From Corynebacterium sp. NML98-0116 (GTDB taxonomy: Bacteria; Actinomycetota; Actinomycetes; Mycobacteriales; Mycobacteriaceae), in the NCBI RefSeq assembly GCF_001767255.1, contig NZ_CP017639.1, positions 1,014,875-1,078,874 on the forward strand: a stretch of 64,000 nucleotides of DNA. Direction: 5' to 3'. A model generated the notes under the pieces. It was not told the origin of the DNA. It ran no database searches and saw only the letters and a list, made by a program, of their open reading frames with translations. The position numbers were made by a program, and so were the translations under genes. Numbering within the stretch: position 1 is the first letter of the stretch; every line of letters starts with the position of its first letter. Positions 15,839-26,480 of the stretch are shown in pieces.

Positions 15839-16918
15839 ATGTCAGACGTTGAAAAAACCGTATTCCAGTTGCCGGATGATCTTTCACGTCCCGATGGGGC
15901 TCCCGTCAGTGTCAATGCGCATAGTGATGAACACGATATTGAGAGGTCTCTTCGTCCGAAGTCGCTTGATGAGTTCATCGGACAGCCGAAAGTGCGTGAG
16001 CAGCTCAGTCTTGTACTTGCGGGTGCTAGTCAACGCAGCGTCACACCGGACCACATCTTGCTTTCCGGTCCGCCAGGGCTAGGAAAGACAACGATGGCGA
16101 TGATCATCGCGCAGGAACTCGGAACTTCCTTGCGGATGACCTCTGGGCCTGCGCTTGAACGTGCTGGTGACCTCGCTGCGATGCTTTCGAATCTTATGGA
16201 AGGCGATGTCCTCTTTATCGATGAGATTCACCGTATTGCGCGGCCTGCGGAGGAAATGCTGTATATGGCAATGGAGGACTTCCGTATTGACGTCATTGTT
16301 GGAAAGGGGCCCGGGGCGACGTCAATTCCACTTGAGATTCCACCGTTCACCCTGGTCGGTGCAACGACTCGCGCTGGTATGCTCACTGGTCCGTTGCGGG
16401 ATCGTTTCGGTTTTACGGCACAGATGGAGTTTTACGAGGTTACTGACTTGAGGCACGTGGTCGAACGTGCTGCGGAGATCTTGCAAGTTGAGATCGACAA
16501 GGACGCAGCAGTCGAAATCGCTTCACGTTCACGGGGAACTCCGCGTATTGCGAATAGATTGCTGCGACGTGTTCGTGATTGGGCAGATGTGCATGGCAGC
16601 GGACGAATCGATATTCAGGCGGCGCGTGCTGCGCTGGAGGTGTTTGACGTTGACGACCTCGGGCTTGATCGGCTCGACAGAGCGGTCCTGAATTCGCTCA
16701 TTCGTGGCCACGGTGGGGGACCTGTTGGCGTCAATACACTGGCAATTGCTGTAGGGGAGGAACCGTCTACAGTCGAAGAAGTATGCGAGCCTTACCTGGT
16801 GCGAGCAGGATTGATGGCACGAACTGGTCGTGGCCGCGTTGCTACGGCGGCTGCCTGGCAGCACCTTGGAATTGATCCGCCACCGGATGCTCCAGGACAG
16901 GCGCTCGTTTCAACATAA
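15839..16918 (+). CDS. ruvB: Holliday junction DNA helicase ATPase RuvB
   Basis: 359 residues, an AAA+ motor with Walker [10 protein letters not shown], Walker B LFIDEIHR and the sensor-1 VGATTRAG segment, followed by a winged-helix C-terminal domain. RuvB hexamers drive branch migration on RuvA-bound junctions. ATG 15839 gives the typical N terminus; GTG 15830 would add only three residues. Confidence 0.97.
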   Translation: MSDVEKTVFQLPDDLSRPDGAPVSVNAHSDEHDIERSLRPKSLDEFIGQPKVREQLSLVLAGASQRSVTPDHILLSGPPGLGKTTMAMIIAQELGTSLRMTSGPALERAGDLAAMLSNLMEGDVLFIDEIHRIARPAEEMLYMAMEDFRIDVIVGKGPGATSIPLEIPPFTLVGATTRAGMLTGPLRDRFGFTAQMEFYEVTDLRHVVERAAEILQVEIDKDAAVEIASRSRGTPRIANRLLRRVRDWADVHGSGRIDIQAARAALEVFDVDDLGLDRLDRAVLNSLIRGHGGGPVGVNTLAIAVGEEPSTVEEVCEPYLVRAGLMARTGRGRVATAAAWQHLGIDPPPDAPGQALVST

Positions 16919-16942
16919 TTGGGAGTATGTCAATATAGAGCT

Positions 16943-17251
16943 ATGGAAATCATCCTTATTTTGCTCGTCCTATTGGTGTTCATGCTTCCGTCAATCTTGA
17001 TGATGCGAAGCCAGAAGAAGCGTCAGCAACAGGTACAGGAGATGCAGTCCTCTATTCAGCCCGGTGACCATGTTGTGACGGTTTCTGGCCTTCATGGAGA
17101 CGTTGTTGACGCAGATAACGCTACGCTTCGAATTGAAATTGCCCCTGGTGTTGTCGTCAAGATGGAGACCGCCGGAATTATGAAGCGAGAGGCAGTCGAG
17201 TCCGCGGTTCAGGAACCTACAGTAGACGATTCGGAACAACGTCCGGAATAG
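16943..17251 (+). CDS. yajC: Preprotein translocase accessory subunit YajC
   Basis: 102 residues: one N-terminal membrane helix, the basic MRSQKKRQQQ stretch, and the YajC core with IQPGDHVVTVSGLHGDV. It associates with SecDF in the export machinery. ATG 16943 puts the helix at the very N terminus; a TTG at 16919 is possible but extends it without reason. No strong ribosome binding site is seen. Confidence 0.93.
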   Translation: MEIILILLVLLVFMLPSILMMRSQKKRQQQVQEMQSSIQPGDHVVTVSGLHGDVVDADNATLRIEIAPGVVVKMETAGIMKREAVESAVQEPTVDDSEQRPE

Positions 17252-17332
17252 TCCATCTCAGCGTTACGGCAAATGCTGTCTAGCTGTCTTTACCGATATG
17301 ACAGTTGATGACGTACGATAAATCGATGTGCA

Positions 17333-17376
17333 CCACACCCCGCTTTACCCAAAGTTTCGGGCAAAGCGGGGTGTGG
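17333..17376 (+). other. Long hairpin in the secD leader
   Basis: A perfect 14-bp stem (17333-17346 with 17363-17376) whose loop contains a further CCC/GGG pairing, between yajC and secD and ending 35 nt before the secD start. No T-run follows on either strand, so it is not a classical intrinsic terminator. It may attenuate yajC readthrough, protect an mRNA end, or regulate secD. Confidence 0.6.
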
Positions 17377-17411
17377 CAGTGAAATAACGTAGAAATAGAG
17401 GAGTTAGCTCG

Positions 17412-19238
17412 GTGTCCAAGAACACTCAGCGTTCCGGCGAGTTGAGATCAAAGCGGAAGTGGCCTGCGCGCGCGCTGGCGCTTTTTGCGCTCATCGTCAT
17501 TGGCGTGTACTCATTAGTATTTTTCACGGGCGATAAGTCCGCAACCCCGAAGCTTGGTATCGACCTGCAGGGCGGTACTCGCGTGACCCTCGTTCCGCAG
17601 GGAGACGAGCCAACTCGCGAACAGCTCGACGAAGCGCGAAACATTCTTGAGAAGCGTGTGAACGGCATGGGTGTTTCCGGCGCGACTGTCGTCGTTGACG
17701 GCAATACCCTAGTGATCACTGCCGCGGGCGACGACACATCGGAAGTACGTAATATTGGGCAGACTTCGCAGCTGCTGTTCCGTCCGGTAATGCAACCGCC
17801 TGCACCTTCCGCAGATTCGATTGGTGAGGTCTTCGCAAAAACCGCGAACGATTGGATCCGGTATGGGGTTTTGACCGCGGATCAAGCCAAGGCGATTGGC
17901 GATCAGGTGAAGAAGCAGGTTGCCGAACAGGGACAAACCGTTGAGATTCCTGCTATTGATGCGAAACCGTTGCCTGAGCCGAATGGTCCTGTGGAGTCCT
18001 CGGAGCGCAGGGCTGACCAAGCTGAGATGCTCAAGGCTACTCGTCAGTCTGAAGACCCTACCCAGCAATTCGTTGCTATGTCGATGCTGAGCGCGTTGTG
18101 TGCCGTGCAACCTACTGATCCATTGGCCGGGACCGATGACGAAGCAGCACCACTTGTAGCCTGTGACCCTTCATCTGGCCAGGTACTGCTCCTCGGCGAG
18201 GTGCCATTGCTCGCAGGTGTTACTGATACGGACGGCCCGCGTCTCACCGGTGAACAGATCGACACTGGTCGCTCGATCACTGGTGGATTCAACCCGCAGT
18301 CGAGCCAGATGGAGATCAACTTCGCTTTCAGCCAGGCAGGCGAGTTTAATGGCTCGTCTACCTGGGCGCAGCTGACGAGTGAGATGATCGGGCAGCAGAT
18401 CGCGATCACACTGGACTCACAAATTATCTCCGCACCTGTCATTCAGGGCGCAACCCCAGTCGGTTCCGCAACCTCTATTACAGGCAACTTCACTCAGGAG
18501 GAAGCTGAGAGTCTCGCAAACAACCTGCGTTACGGTGCGCTGCCGCTTTCTTTCGCGGGTGAGAATGGCGAACCTGGTGGAACTGCGATGACAGTGCCGC
18601 CGTCACTTGGTCTGGCATCCTTGCAGGCTGGCTTCTATGCAGGCATTGTCGGTCTGATTTTGGTCGCAATTTTCGTGTTCTTCTACTACCGGCTCTATGG
18701 TCTTATTTCCCTGGCTACGCTTTTCTTTGCGGGTCTTCTCGTTTACGGCTCGCTAGTTCTGCTGGGGCGCTGGATCGGCTACTCGCTGGACCTCTCCGGC
18801 GTCGCCGGTTTGATCATTGGTATTGGTACTACTGCGGACTCCTTCGTCGTCATCTACGAACGCATCAAGGACGAAGTTCGTAAGGGCAAGACTTTCCGCT
18901 CTGCATCTGCCTCCGGCTGGGATCGAGCGAAAGATACAATTATTACCGGTAACATGGTGACCCTGATCGGCGCGGTCATTATTTACTTCCTTGCGGTTGG
19001 CGATGTGAAGGGCTTCGCATTCACGATGGGCCTTACGACCGTATTTGACCTGCTAGTGACGTTCTTGGTCACTGCTCCGCTCATGGTGTTCGCTTCCCGG
19101 TCCCGATTCTGGTCGAAGCCAGCTGTCAACGGTATGACCAAAGTGTTTGCTGCGGCGCAGCATGACAAGGACGTGAGCGAGGAAGCTCATCAAGGCGTGG
19201 CTGCAGAAGCCGCGTCGGAAAGTATTGAGGTGAAGTAG
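17412..19238 (+). CDS. secD: Protein translocase subunit SecD
   Basis: 608 residues. An N-terminal membrane helix is followed by the conserved KLGIDLQGGTRVTL, a large extracytoplasmic domain (about 60-400) with a species-variable insert, and a C-terminal bundle of five membrane helices carrying TADSFVVIYERIKDE. SecD with SecF uses the proton motive force to complete protein export. GTG start with AGAGGAG upstream; secF follows after 2 nt. Confidence 0.96.
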   Translation: MSKNTQRSGELRSKRKWPARALALFALIVIGVYSLVFFTGDKSATPKLGIDLQGGTRVTLVPQGDEPTREQLDEARNILEKRVNGMGVSGATVVVDGNTLVITAAGDDTSEVRNIGQTSQLLFRPVMQPPAPSADSIGEVFAKTANDWIRYGVLTADQAKAIGDQVKKQVAEQGQTVEIPAIDAKPLPEPNGPVESSERRADQAEMLKATRQSEDPTQQFVAMSMLSALCAVQPTDPLAGTDDEAAPLVACDPSSGQVLLLGEVPLLAGVTDTDGPRLTGEQIDTGRSITGGFNPQSSQMEINFAFSQAGEFNGSSTWAQLTSEMIGQQIAITLDSQIISAPVIQGATPVGSATSITGNFTQEEAESLANNLRYGALPLSFAGENGEPGGTAMTVPPSLGLASLQAGFYAGIVGLILVAIFVFFYYRLYGLISLATLFFAGLLVYGSLVLLGRWIGYSLDLSGVAGLIIGIGTTADSFVVIYERIKDEVRKGKTFRSASASGWDRAKDTIITGNMVTLIGAVIIYFLAVGDVKGFAFTMGLTTVFDLLVTFLVTAPLMVFASRSRFWSKPAVNGMTKVFAAAQHDKDVSEEAHQGVAAEAASESIEVK

Positions 19239-19240
19239 CA

Positions 19241-20413
19241 ATGTCGTCATCGCAAATTGAAACCGTTGCTTCCGTCGTACCAACTGTCGAGGAGCCCGGC
19301 CGTTGGGAGCGTCTGTACACCGGCGATGCGGCGATCGATTTCGTCGGTCGCCGTAAGCTCTGGTACGGGATCACCATGGCACTGGTAGTTATCTCGCTGC
19401 TTGCGATGCTGGTCCGTGGATTCAACCTTGGTATCGACTTCGAAGGCGGTACCAAACTCTCGATGCCGTCCGACGATCTCGTTGCCGAAGAAGTCGAGGA
19501 GACATTTATCGACGCGACTGGCGTCACTCCTGAACTGACTCAGATTATTGGTGCCGGTGATGCCCGGACACTTGAGATTAATGCTGAGCATCTGAGCCAG
19601 GAACAAATCGACCAAGCGCGGCAGGCGATCTTTGAGAAGCATCACACCAAGAATGCTGAAGGGGAAGTGTCTGCCGACGCAATTGGTGATTCGACTGTTT
19701 CCGAATCGTGGGGTGACACCATCACGAAGCGGATGTTGATGGCGATGCTGGTCTTCCTCGTCGCTGCAGCCGTGTACGTGGCTGTCCGCCTGCAACGAGA
19801 GATGGCCATCGCGGCGATGGGTGCATTGATCATTGACGGCATACTGATCGTAGGGTTCTATGCCCTCTTCGGGCTGGAAATTACCCCAGCCATGATTATC
19901 GGTCTGCTTACCGTTTTGACCTTCTCCATTTATGACACCGTGATCGTCTTCGACAAGGTGAAGGAGAACACTAGTGGTGTATTGGACTCGCGTCGTTCTA
20001 CCTATGCTGAAGAAGCGAACCTGGCAGTGAATCAAACGGTCATGCGCTCGATTTCTACTTCCGTCATTTCTGCACTCCCAATCGTCGCGCTGATGATTGT
20101 GGCAGTTTGGATGCTCGGTGTGGGTACACTCCGGGATCTCGCCTTGATCCAGCTGATCGGCGTCATCGAAGGTATCTTCTCCTCGCTATTCCTCGCGACT
20201 CCGCTGCTGGTAACGCTTATGGAGCGCAAGCGCGCTTACAAGGAACACAACGTTGAAGTAGAGAAATACCGCGCCGGTGAGATCGTCGACCACGACGATG
20301 AAGCCACTGTAAAGCCAAAGCGCACCGTTGATACACCGGTTCGTAGTGCTGTGGAAGGCAGCGATGGAGACGAATCGCCGGCAATGAGCACTTGGCGGCC
20401 GTCGACACGCTAG
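19241..20413 (+). CDS. secF: Protein translocase subunit SecF
   Basis: 390 residues with the SecF signature GIDFEGGTKLS after the first membrane helix, a small extracytoplasmic domain, and a five-helix bundle with IYDTVIVFDKVKEN. It partners SecD, 2 nt upstream. The C-terminal tail of about 60 residues is soluble and charged, as in other actinobacterial SecF proteins. Confidence 0.96.
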   Translation: MSSSQIETVASVVPTVEEPGRWERLYTGDAAIDFVGRRKLWYGITMALVVISLLAMLVRGFNLGIDFEGGTKLSMPSDDLVAEEVEETFIDATGVTPELTQIIGAGDARTLEINAEHLSQEQIDQARQAIFEKHHTKNAEGEVSADAIGDSTVSESWGDTITKRMLMAMLVFLVAAAVYVAVRLQREMAIAAMGALIIDGILIVGFYALFGLEITPAMIIGLLTVLTFSIYDTVIVFDKVKENTSGVLDSRRSTYAEEANLAVNQTVMRSISTSVISALPIVALMIVAVWMLGVGTLRDLALIQLIGVIEGIFSSLFLATPLLVTLMERKRAYKEHNVEVEKYRAGEIVDHDDEATVKPKRTVDTPVRSAVEGSDGDESPAMSTWRPSTR

Positions 20414-20424
20414 GTAAACCAAGT

Positions 20425-22014
20425 ATGAGTAGCGTATTTTCACGCGCCGTTGCTGCTTTTTCTGTAGTGTTGCTCGCAACGGCGTGTTCCGACGGTGGCG
20501 CAGCGTCGAACTCTAATAGCGAAGAGTTTGGCTATCAGGTACAAGCACCACTGGTCACAGTGAACGCGGGTAGCGCTGAGGGGCACTCGACGCTGGCGCA
20601 AGAACTATCTGGTCGTTTGTACCCCGGAGTTTACGTTCCGGGCCCCAACGGACAAATGATCCCCAATACCGACTTGGTAGAGACGCAAGTGCTGCCCGGC
20701 GACAGGCGTCAAGTGATTTACACCATCTCCGATGCGGCAGTGTTCTCCGACAATACCCCAGTAACGTGTAATGACTACCTGTTGACGTTCACAGCTGGGA
20801 AGCTACCAGAGCTCTTCGATTCTTGGATGCCTCTTTTCGACGACGCTGATACATTGGCATGTCAACCCGGATCAAAAACTTTCACTCTCACAATGAAGGA
20901 GAACCGTGGCGCCCGTTGGCGCGATCTTTTTGAACCCGGAACAGTTTTGCCGTCACACGCAGTTGCAGCGCGTGTCGGAATGTCGGCGGAAGAGCTCGTC
21001 GATGCGCTTACTGCACGTGACCCAATGAGCCTTCGAAGCATCGCAGATATTTGGCGTTACGGTTTTGATCTGAAGCAGTACGATCCTGAACTTCAAGTAT
21101 CGTTCGGACCGTACAAGATTGAGAGTGTTGGCAAAGAAGGCGAAGTAGTCCTCGTCGCTAATGATTCCTATTACGGTGATGCTCCAGCGCTGCAGAAGAT
21201 CGTGGTCTGGCCAGGGAATGCAGATTCCGGTGAACTAGTTGCCTCCGGCGGATTGAAAATCGGCAACCTCGAAGAACCCGCACCAGACTGGTACGACGTA
21301 AACGCAGAGAGAGAACCAGTTGATGTGACGAGCGTTGTGGGGGAACTCACTGACGCGTTGGTCATGGCCAAGTCAGGCCCCTGGGCAGAACCAGAACGGC
21401 GCAGAGCGCTTGCTCACTGTGTGAATCCGTCTGAAGTCGCACAAACTTCCTCGAAGATGTCGGGCCTAGAGGTTGCAGCTGCTCCAGTACAAGTAGTTGC
21501 GCACAGTGACCCGCTGGCGTCGAAAATTGAAAGTGTCGGTGAGACGGCAACTGAGTATGACGTCGAAAAGGCACGTGCTGCAAGTGGCAGTGTTTTGCGG
21601 ATCTCGACGCCGATGCGGTCGGCACGGATCTCCGCAATGATTCAGACGATCCGAGCACAGTGCGAACCGGCGGGTATTGAAGTTCTCGACCAGTCGGAGA
21701 ATCTGGCGACGTTGGCCGAGTTGCCGGGCTATGCCATGGACGAACAAGGCCAGATCGTAGAGAAAGAGGGCACCGTCGATGCGCTTTTGATGCCAATCGA
21801 TTCTCAAGTTGAGTACCCAGCTGCGAACAATCGGGTGCAGGAACTCGACGCATTGCGGAGTCAAGAGAATTGGCTTTGGCGGGAGATTCCGATTCTGCCA
21901 CTTTCAGCACAGCCTCGCTCGTTCGCGATTGATCAGCGAGTTGAAAACGTTGTTATGTACACAGGCTTGTCGGGAATTGGCTGGAATATGGATCGATGGT
22001 CCGTTGATGAGTAA
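20425..22014 (+). CDS. Peptide/oligopeptide ABC-type solute-binding lipoprotein
   Basis: About 529 residues. Lipoprotein signal with LLATAC at the N terminus, then a family-5 (DppA/OppA-like) solute-binding fold with recognisable [22 protein letters not shown] near the start and a C-terminal [10 protein letters not shown]. No permease or ATPase gene is next to it; the same lone binding protein is found between secF and apt in mycobacteria. It may serve a distant transporter or act in the envelope. ATG 20425 sets the signal peptide correctly. Confidence 0.85.
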   Translation: MSSVFSRAVAAFSVVLLATACSDGGAASNSNSEEFGYQVQAPLVTVNAGSAEGHSTLAQELSGRLYPGVYVPGPNGQMIPNTDLVETQVLPGDRRQVIYTISDAAVFSDNTPVTCNDYLLTFTAGKLPELFDSWMPLFDDADTLACQPGSKTFTLTMKENRGARWRDLFEPGTVLPSHAVAARVGMSAEELVDALTARDPMSLRSIADIWRYGFDLKQYDPELQVSFGPYKIESVGKEGEVVLVANDSYYGDAPALQKIVVWPGNADSGELVASGGLKIGNLEEPAPDWYDVNAEREPVDVTSVVGELTDALVMAKSGPWAEPERRRALAHCVNPSEVAQTSSKMSGLEVAAAPVQVVAHSDPLASKIESVGETATEYDVEKARAASGSVLRISTPMRSARISAMIQTIRAQCEPAGIEVLDQSENLATLAELPGYAMDEQGQIVEKEGTVDALLMPIDSQVEYPAANNRVQELDALRSQENWLWREIPILPLSAQPRSFAIDQRVENVVMYTGLSGIGWNMDRWSVDE

Positions 22015-22042
22015 AGAAATGAAGCTATCCAAGGAGAAACCC

Positions 22043-22591
22043 ATGGGCGATTCGAAGGACACGTTTGAAAGCGCAAAGGAAGCGCTTCGAGAAAGGATCC
22101 GTAAAGTACCAGATTTTCCCGAAAAGGGCGTGTTGTTTGAAGACCTCACACCGGTGCTTGCAGATGCACATGCCTTGCGGGTTGTTATCAAAGAAATGGC
22201 GCGTGTATCTGAGAATCTTGGAGCAGACCTTGTTGGCGGCCTGGATGCCCGTGGTTTTCTCCTGGGCTCAGCTGTTGCATACGAGATGGGCGTAGGCATC
22301 CTCGCCATCCGTAAGAAGGGGAAGCTCCCTCCGCCGGTGATTACACAGGAATACAAAACCGAGTACAGCACTGCAGCTTTGGAAATCCCGGCGTCGGGAA
22401 TTGACCTCGACGGTAAGAAGGTTGTTCTCGTTGACGATGTACTTGCTACAGGCGGAACTCTTTCCGCAGCAACCGATTTAATCCAACGCGCAGGTGGTAG
22501 CGTTGTTGGATACGTAGTAATGCTCGAGGTACAAGGACTGGACGGTAGAAGCCGCTTAGGAGATGTTCCCGTGGTAGTGCTCGACCAATAG
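22043..22591 (+). CDS. apt: Adenine phosphoribosyltransferase
   Basis: 182 residues. The PRPP-binding motif [14 protein letters not shown] and the early [19 protein letters not shown] are diagnostic. It converts adenine and PRPP to AMP in purine salvage. ATG 22043 has AAGGAGA 5 nt upstream, deciding against several upstream in-frame starts that would extend into the lipoprotein gene. rel follows 19 nt later. Confidence 0.95.
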   Translation: MGDSKDTFESAKEALRERIRKVPDFPEKGVLFEDLTPVLADAHALRVVIKEMARVSENLGADLVGGLDARGFLLGSAVAYEMGVGILAIRKKGKLPPPVITQEYKTEYSTAALEIPASGIDLDGKKVVLVDDVLATGGTLSAATDLIQRAGGSVVGYVVMLEVQGLDGRSRLGDVPVVVLDQ

Positions 22592-22610
22592 GAGAGTTTG
22601 GAGGCGGACT

Positions 22611-24890
22611 GTGACTCAAGAGAAAGCACCGAAGAGGAATACACCCTCGATGCGAAGTGTGTCCGCAATACTTGCTCGTTCGCTCACTGGCGGTGTGCGG
22701 GTCCGTAGCAATCCGGTCCTGGACCCGCTGTTATCGATTCATCGACGGCACCATCCGAAGTGCGACGTCGCATTATTGAATCGTGCCTATGAGACGGCTG
22801 AGCAGCTTCACGATGGCGTGTTCCGGAAATCAGGCGACCCATATATTACGCACCCGCTTGCCGTAGCCACGATCTGTGGTGAAATTGGTATGGACACCAC
22901 AACGTTGGTGGCAGCACTGTTGCATGACACCGTTGAGGACACTGACTACACCCTGGATGAACTTACTGCCGACTTCGGGCCTGAGGTGGCACGAATCGTC
23001 GATGGCGTAACGAAGTTAGACAAGGTTGCGCTTGGGGCGTCGGCAGAGGCAGAAACGATCCGGAAAATGATCGTTGCCATGGCGGAGGATCCCCGGGTAC
23101 TTGTGATTAAGGTTGCGGATAGGCTCCACAACATGCGCACGATGCGCTTTCTTCCTCCTGAGAAGCAAGCGAAGAAGGCGCGCGAAACCCTTGATGTGAT
23201 TGCACCGCTTGCACACCGCCTCGGGATGGCGACAGTGAAATGGGAGCTTGAAGATCTCGCGTTCGCGATCCTCTACCCGAAGAAATACGAAGAGATCGTG
23301 AGGTTAGTTGCTGACCGAGCGCCCTCGCGGGACAGAGCTCTTGCAGAGATTATTCGTGAGTTGCAAACCGAACTGAAGAAAAACGGTATCGACGCAGAGG
23401 TGATGGGGAGGCCGAAGCACTATTGGTCCATCTACCAAAAAATGGTTGTTCGAGGCCACGAGTTCGACGAAATCTTCGACCTCGTTGGCGTTCGCGTGCT
23501 CGTCGATAATCTCCACGACTGTTACGCAGCGGTCGGCGTCGTCCATGCTATGTATTCTGCAATGCCGGGCCGATTTAAGGACTATATTTCGAATCCGCGA
23601 TTCGGTGTGTATCAGTCGCTGCACACGACGGTGATGACGAACAGCGGGCGAGCTCTCGAAGTACAGGTACGTACGCACGAGATGCACTACAACGCCGAGT
23701 TCGGTGTTGCAGCTCACTGGCGGTACAAAGAGACGAAAGGATCGCATAAGGGAGATCAGGCTGAAGTAGATCAGATGGCGTGGATGCGCCAACTGCTTGA
23801 CTGGCAAAAGGAAGCTTCAGACCCAAATGAGTTTCTTGATTCACTGCGCTACGACCTGACAAGCAAGCAGATTTTCGTCTTCACGCCACACGGCGATGTT
23901 ATCAATCTTCCTGCCGGTTCGACTCCTGTGGACTTTGCCTACGCGGTGCACACTGAGGTAGGCCACCGATGCGTGGGGGCAAAAGTTAACGGCAAACTGG
24001 TTGCTCTGGAGTCACAGCTGCAAAATGGTGACCGCGTCGAGATTTTTACCTCGAAGGACCCAAATGCCGGGCCTTCTCGTGACTGGCAAGACTTTATTGT
24101 TTCACCGCGTGCGAAAACAAAGGTGCGTCAGTGGTTCGCGAAAGAACGGCGCGAGGAACACCTCGAAGTCGGACGCGATGCGCTGGCAGCGGAAGTACAG
24201 CGGAGCGGACTTCCACTTCACCGGCTATTTACGCCTGAGTCAATGCGTGATATTGCACGCAGACTGCGTTACTCCGATGTAGATGCCCTGTACACGGCTA
24301 TCGGCGCTGGGAATGTTTCGTCCCGGCATGTTGCAAAAATGCTGGTCGACCAGTTTGGTGACGTCGAAGACGCCGCAGATCTTCTGGCGGATCGGACGCC
24401 CCATTCAAAGATCATCCGACCAGAACCCTCGGGCGATGGCCCTGTAGTCTTGGTGCAGGGCAGCCCGGATGTAATGGCCAAATTTGCCAACTGCTGCCAG
24501 CCGGTTCCTGGCGACGATATCTTCGGGTTCGTAACCCGCGGTGGAGGGGTTTCGGTGCACCGCACAGATTGCACCAACGCGAACAAGCTCAGGCAAGAGC
24601 CAGAGCGGTTGATCGAGGTTTCGTGGTCCGGCGCTGGCGGCTCTGCGGGTACCTCTATCGTGACCGTTCAGGTGGAAGCTCTTGACCGGCACGGCCTCCT
24701 CGCGGAACTCACGGGGGTAATGTCTGAACAAAAATTGGCGATTCTATCGCTTTCCTCACAAGCGAAGGAAGACCGTATTGCCACGATTCGATTCAGCTTC
24801 CAGGTTTCGGATACGAAGCAGCTCGCTTCTGTGATGAATCTGATCCGGAATGTTGAAGGGGTATTCGACGTCTACCGCGTCGGTGTATAG
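22611..24890 (+). CDS. rel: Bifunctional (p)ppGpp synthetase/hydrolase Rel
   Basis: 759 residues with the full domain order: HD hydrolase (His105-Asp106 in [11 protein letters not shown]), synthetase (YQSLHTTV around 330), TGS (about 425-485), a zinc-finger/helical region including [14 protein letters not shown], and a C-terminal ACT domain. It makes and degrades the stringent-response alarmones. GTG start with GGAG upstream. Intact motifs in both active sites indicate a true bifunctional enzyme. It ends in a strong terminator shared with the minus-strand genes. Confidence 0.97.
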   Translation: MTQEKAPKRNTPSMRSVSAILARSLTGGVRVRSNPVLDPLLSIHRRHHPKCDVALLNRAYETAEQLHDGVFRKSGDPYITHPLAVATICGEIGMDTTTLVAALLHDTVEDTDYTLDELTADFGPEVARIVDGVTKLDKVALGASAEAETIRKMIVAMAEDPRVLVIKVADRLHNMRTMRFLPPEKQAKKARETLDVIAPLAHRLGMATVKWELEDLAFAILYPKKYEEIVRLVADRAPSRDRALAEIIRELQTELKKNGIDAEVMGRPKHYWSIYQKMVVRGHEFDEIFDLVGVRVLVDNLHDCYAAVGVVHAMYSAMPGRFKDYISNPRFGVYQSLHTTVMTNSGRALEVQVRTHEMHYNAEFGVAAHWRYKETKGSHKGDQAEVDQMAWMRQLLDWQKEASDPNEFLDSLRYDLTSKQIFVFTPHGDVINLPAGSTPVDFAYAVHTEVGHRCVGAKVNGKLVALESQLQNGDRVEIFTSKDPNAGPSRDWQDFIVSPRAKTKVRQWFAKERREEHLEVGRDALAAEVQRSGLPLHRLFTPESMRDIARRLRYSDVDALYTAIGAGNVSSRHVAKMLVDQFGDVEDAADLLADRTPHSKIIRPEPSGDGPVVLVQGSPDVMAKFANCCQPVPGDDIFGFVTRGGGVSVHRTDCTNANKLRQEPERLIEVSWSGAGGSAGTSIVTVQVEALDRHGLLAELTGVMSEQKLAILSLSSQAKEDRIATIRFSFQVSDTKQLASVMNLIRNVEGVFDVYRVGV

Positions 24891-24892
24891 AA

Positions 24893-24926
24893 AAGTGGGG
24901 TAACCCGATCACGGGTTACCCCACTT
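24893..24926. terminator. Bidirectional terminator between rel and the small exported protein gene
   Basis: A perfect 15-bp stem (AAGTGGGGTAACCCG with its complement) and ATCA loop. It is flanked by A residues on the left, giving a T-tract to minus-strand transcripts. Confidence 0.85.
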
Positions 24927-24970
24927 GGGTGCGCTAGTGGGAGATGCCAGTGTGGCACCTAGCCAGCGGT

Positions 24971-25303
24971 CTACTTGCGCAGGTACTTGTCCAGGAATGC
25001 GAACAGGGTACCGAGCGCACCGATGACGGCGGTGAACACTGCGATCCAGTTACGGATTTCAGATGGGGACATGTCCTTGACGGAGGAGCCCTCGTCGCTC
25101 GACTGATCCTTAGGAGCCTGCTTCGTGGTGGACTTCTTGGAGGTGGTGTTCTTCACCGTCGGGGCCTTCTCAGTCTTGGTGTTCGAAGCTGGCTTGGCCG
25201 TGGTGGTTGGGGTGGTGCTTTCTGCAGCCTCAGCAGCAGCAACGCCAGAAGTTGCGACAGCTACAGCAGTGGCTGCTGCAAGAATACTTTTACGGAAGGT
25301 CAT
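24971..25303 (-). CDS. Small exported, C-terminally anchored protein of unknown function
   Basis: 110 residues. A signal peptide (1-27, ending AEAA) leads to a Thr/Lys/Ser-rich, low-complexity middle (28-75) and a C-terminal membrane helix (about 85-103) with the basic end DKYLRK. The layout suggests a protein tethered in the membrane with a flexible extracytoplasmic segment; I recognise no domain. ATG 25303 is chosen over an upstream ATG because it gives a clean signal peptide. Confidence 0.7.
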   Translation of the reverse strand: MTFRKSILAAATAVAVATSGVAAAEAAESTTPTTTAKPASNTKTEKAPTVKNTTSKKSTTKQAPKDQSSDEGSSVKDMSPSEIRNWIAVFTAVIGALGTLFAFLDKYLRK

Positions 25304-25427
25304 GAATTTTCCAATCTGACGGGATTGACAAATGTACGAGTGCAAACTCTAGTTGGCTATCAGACGTTTTGCAAGACTTTGAATAGACTGAAAACTGCTC
25401 CTGTGCAGCTGAGAGGCAACTGTGTAG

Positions 25428-26360
25428 TTACTTTACGGTTGCCGATTTGATGCGTACCTCTTCGGCTGGTGCGCCGTCTTGGCCGCCGCCTTCGACGCCC
25501 TTTTCAGCAATCTTGTCAAGTGTGTTCAAACCTTCTTCAGAGATTTGACCGAAGTAGGTGTACAGCGGAGGCAGCACTGAATCACCGTAGTTCAGGAAGA
25601 ACTGGGACCCATTGGTATCCAAACCGGCGTTCGCCATAGCGATGGTGCCGCGCGCGTACTTCTGAGGGTTCTGCTGGAGCTCCATCTGCTTCATTTGCTC
25701 TGCTTCCTCGGGGGACACTCCGTCAGGAGCAGGCGCGTCCTTGAGCGCCTTGAGCGCTTCGTCAGTCGGGAACTCATTTGCGAACTGGAAGCCAGGACCA
25801 CCGCTGCCTACGCCGGTCGGGTCACCGCACTGCAGTACTTTAAGGCTGTCGCCATCGGTGAGACGGTGACAGACGGTATCGTTGAAGTAGCCAGCAGAGG
25901 CGAGGTGTTCGATCGCATTCACAGTGCACGGCGAGACAGAGCGGTCGAGCTCCATACCAATCGGCCCTGCACTGGTGTCGAGCTCGACGTTGACGGTCCC
26001 TGTCGTAGAGACGTTGTCGGTCTTCGGCAGGTCTGCTTTCTTGTCACCCTGTGCTGTATCGGGGGTGTATTCACACGAGACTGAGGCGGGGAGTGCTTCG
26101 GCACGCTTCGTCGCGATTGCCTCGTAGTTGTTGGCGTCGAACTCGCTTGGGGCGGTGGTTTCTTCAGCCGAGCTTTGTGCTTCGCTGGTGCTGTCGCCGT
26201 CCTGGTTCGCCAGGAAGTAGATGCCGCCGCCTAGCGCCACGATTACAACTGCGGAAAGCGCCGCGATCGACCAGGGCTTTGAGTTCTGCTTTCGATCGCG
26301 TGAATTCAATTCACGCTCCAGATGTTTAAGGGCTTCTTGACCGCGCTCTTTATTGCTCAC
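25428..26360 (-). CDS. Membrane-anchored cyclophilin-type peptidyl-prolyl isomerase
   Basis: 310 residues: a cytoplasmic N terminus, one membrane helix (about 32-50), an acidic linker to about 75, and a cyclophilin domain containing DTVCHRLTDGD, FQFANEFP, GTIAMANAG and NGSQFFLNYGDS. It is expected to isomerise proline bonds in exported proteins. GTG start with AGAGG upstream. Mycobacteria carry the same gene between rel and hisS, there transcribed with them; here it is on the opposite strand from rel. Confidence 0.9.
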   Translation of the reverse strand: MSNKERGQEALKHLERELNSRDRKQNSKPWSIAALSAVVIVALGGGIYFLANQDGDSTSEAQSSAEETTAPSEFDANNYEAIATKRAEALPASVSCEYTPDTAQGDKKADLPKTDNVSTTGTVNVELDTSAGPIGMELDRSVSPCTVNAIEHLASAGYFNDTVCHRLTDGDSLKVLQCGDPTGVGSGGPGFQFANEFPTDEALKALKDAPAPDGVSPEEAEQMKQMELQQNPQKYARGTIAMANAGLDTNGSQFFLNYGDSVLPPLYTYFGQISEEGLNTLDKIAEKGVEGGGQDGAPAEEVRIKSATVK

Positions 26361-26372
26361 CGTAGTACCTCT

Positions 26373-26378
26373 ATTCTA
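26373..26378 (-). promoter_or_regulatory. Putative -10 box (TAGAAT) of the cyclophilin gene
   Basis: TAGAAT on the minus strand ends 12 nt before the GTG at 26360. The predicted leader would be only a few bases, so the AGAGG in between may be partly or wholly untranscribed. Confidence 0.4.
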
Positions 26379-26467
26379 ACTAGTTGATTGGGAAATATTA
26401 GCAGGTGTAACTGTACCCGTCGTATTTTGCTGTGTTTTGTGCGACTGCTTGCTACCGATAGTTCATG

Positions 26468-26473
26468 TAGGGT
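26468..26473 (+). promoter_or_regulatory. Putative -10 box (TAGGGT) of tpx
   Basis: TAGGGT is followed by 7 nt and the ATG at 26481, the spacing expected for a leaderless mRNA. The same bases could instead act as a weak ribosome binding site (AGGG). Confidence 0.4.
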
Positions 26474-26480
26474 CGTGGGC

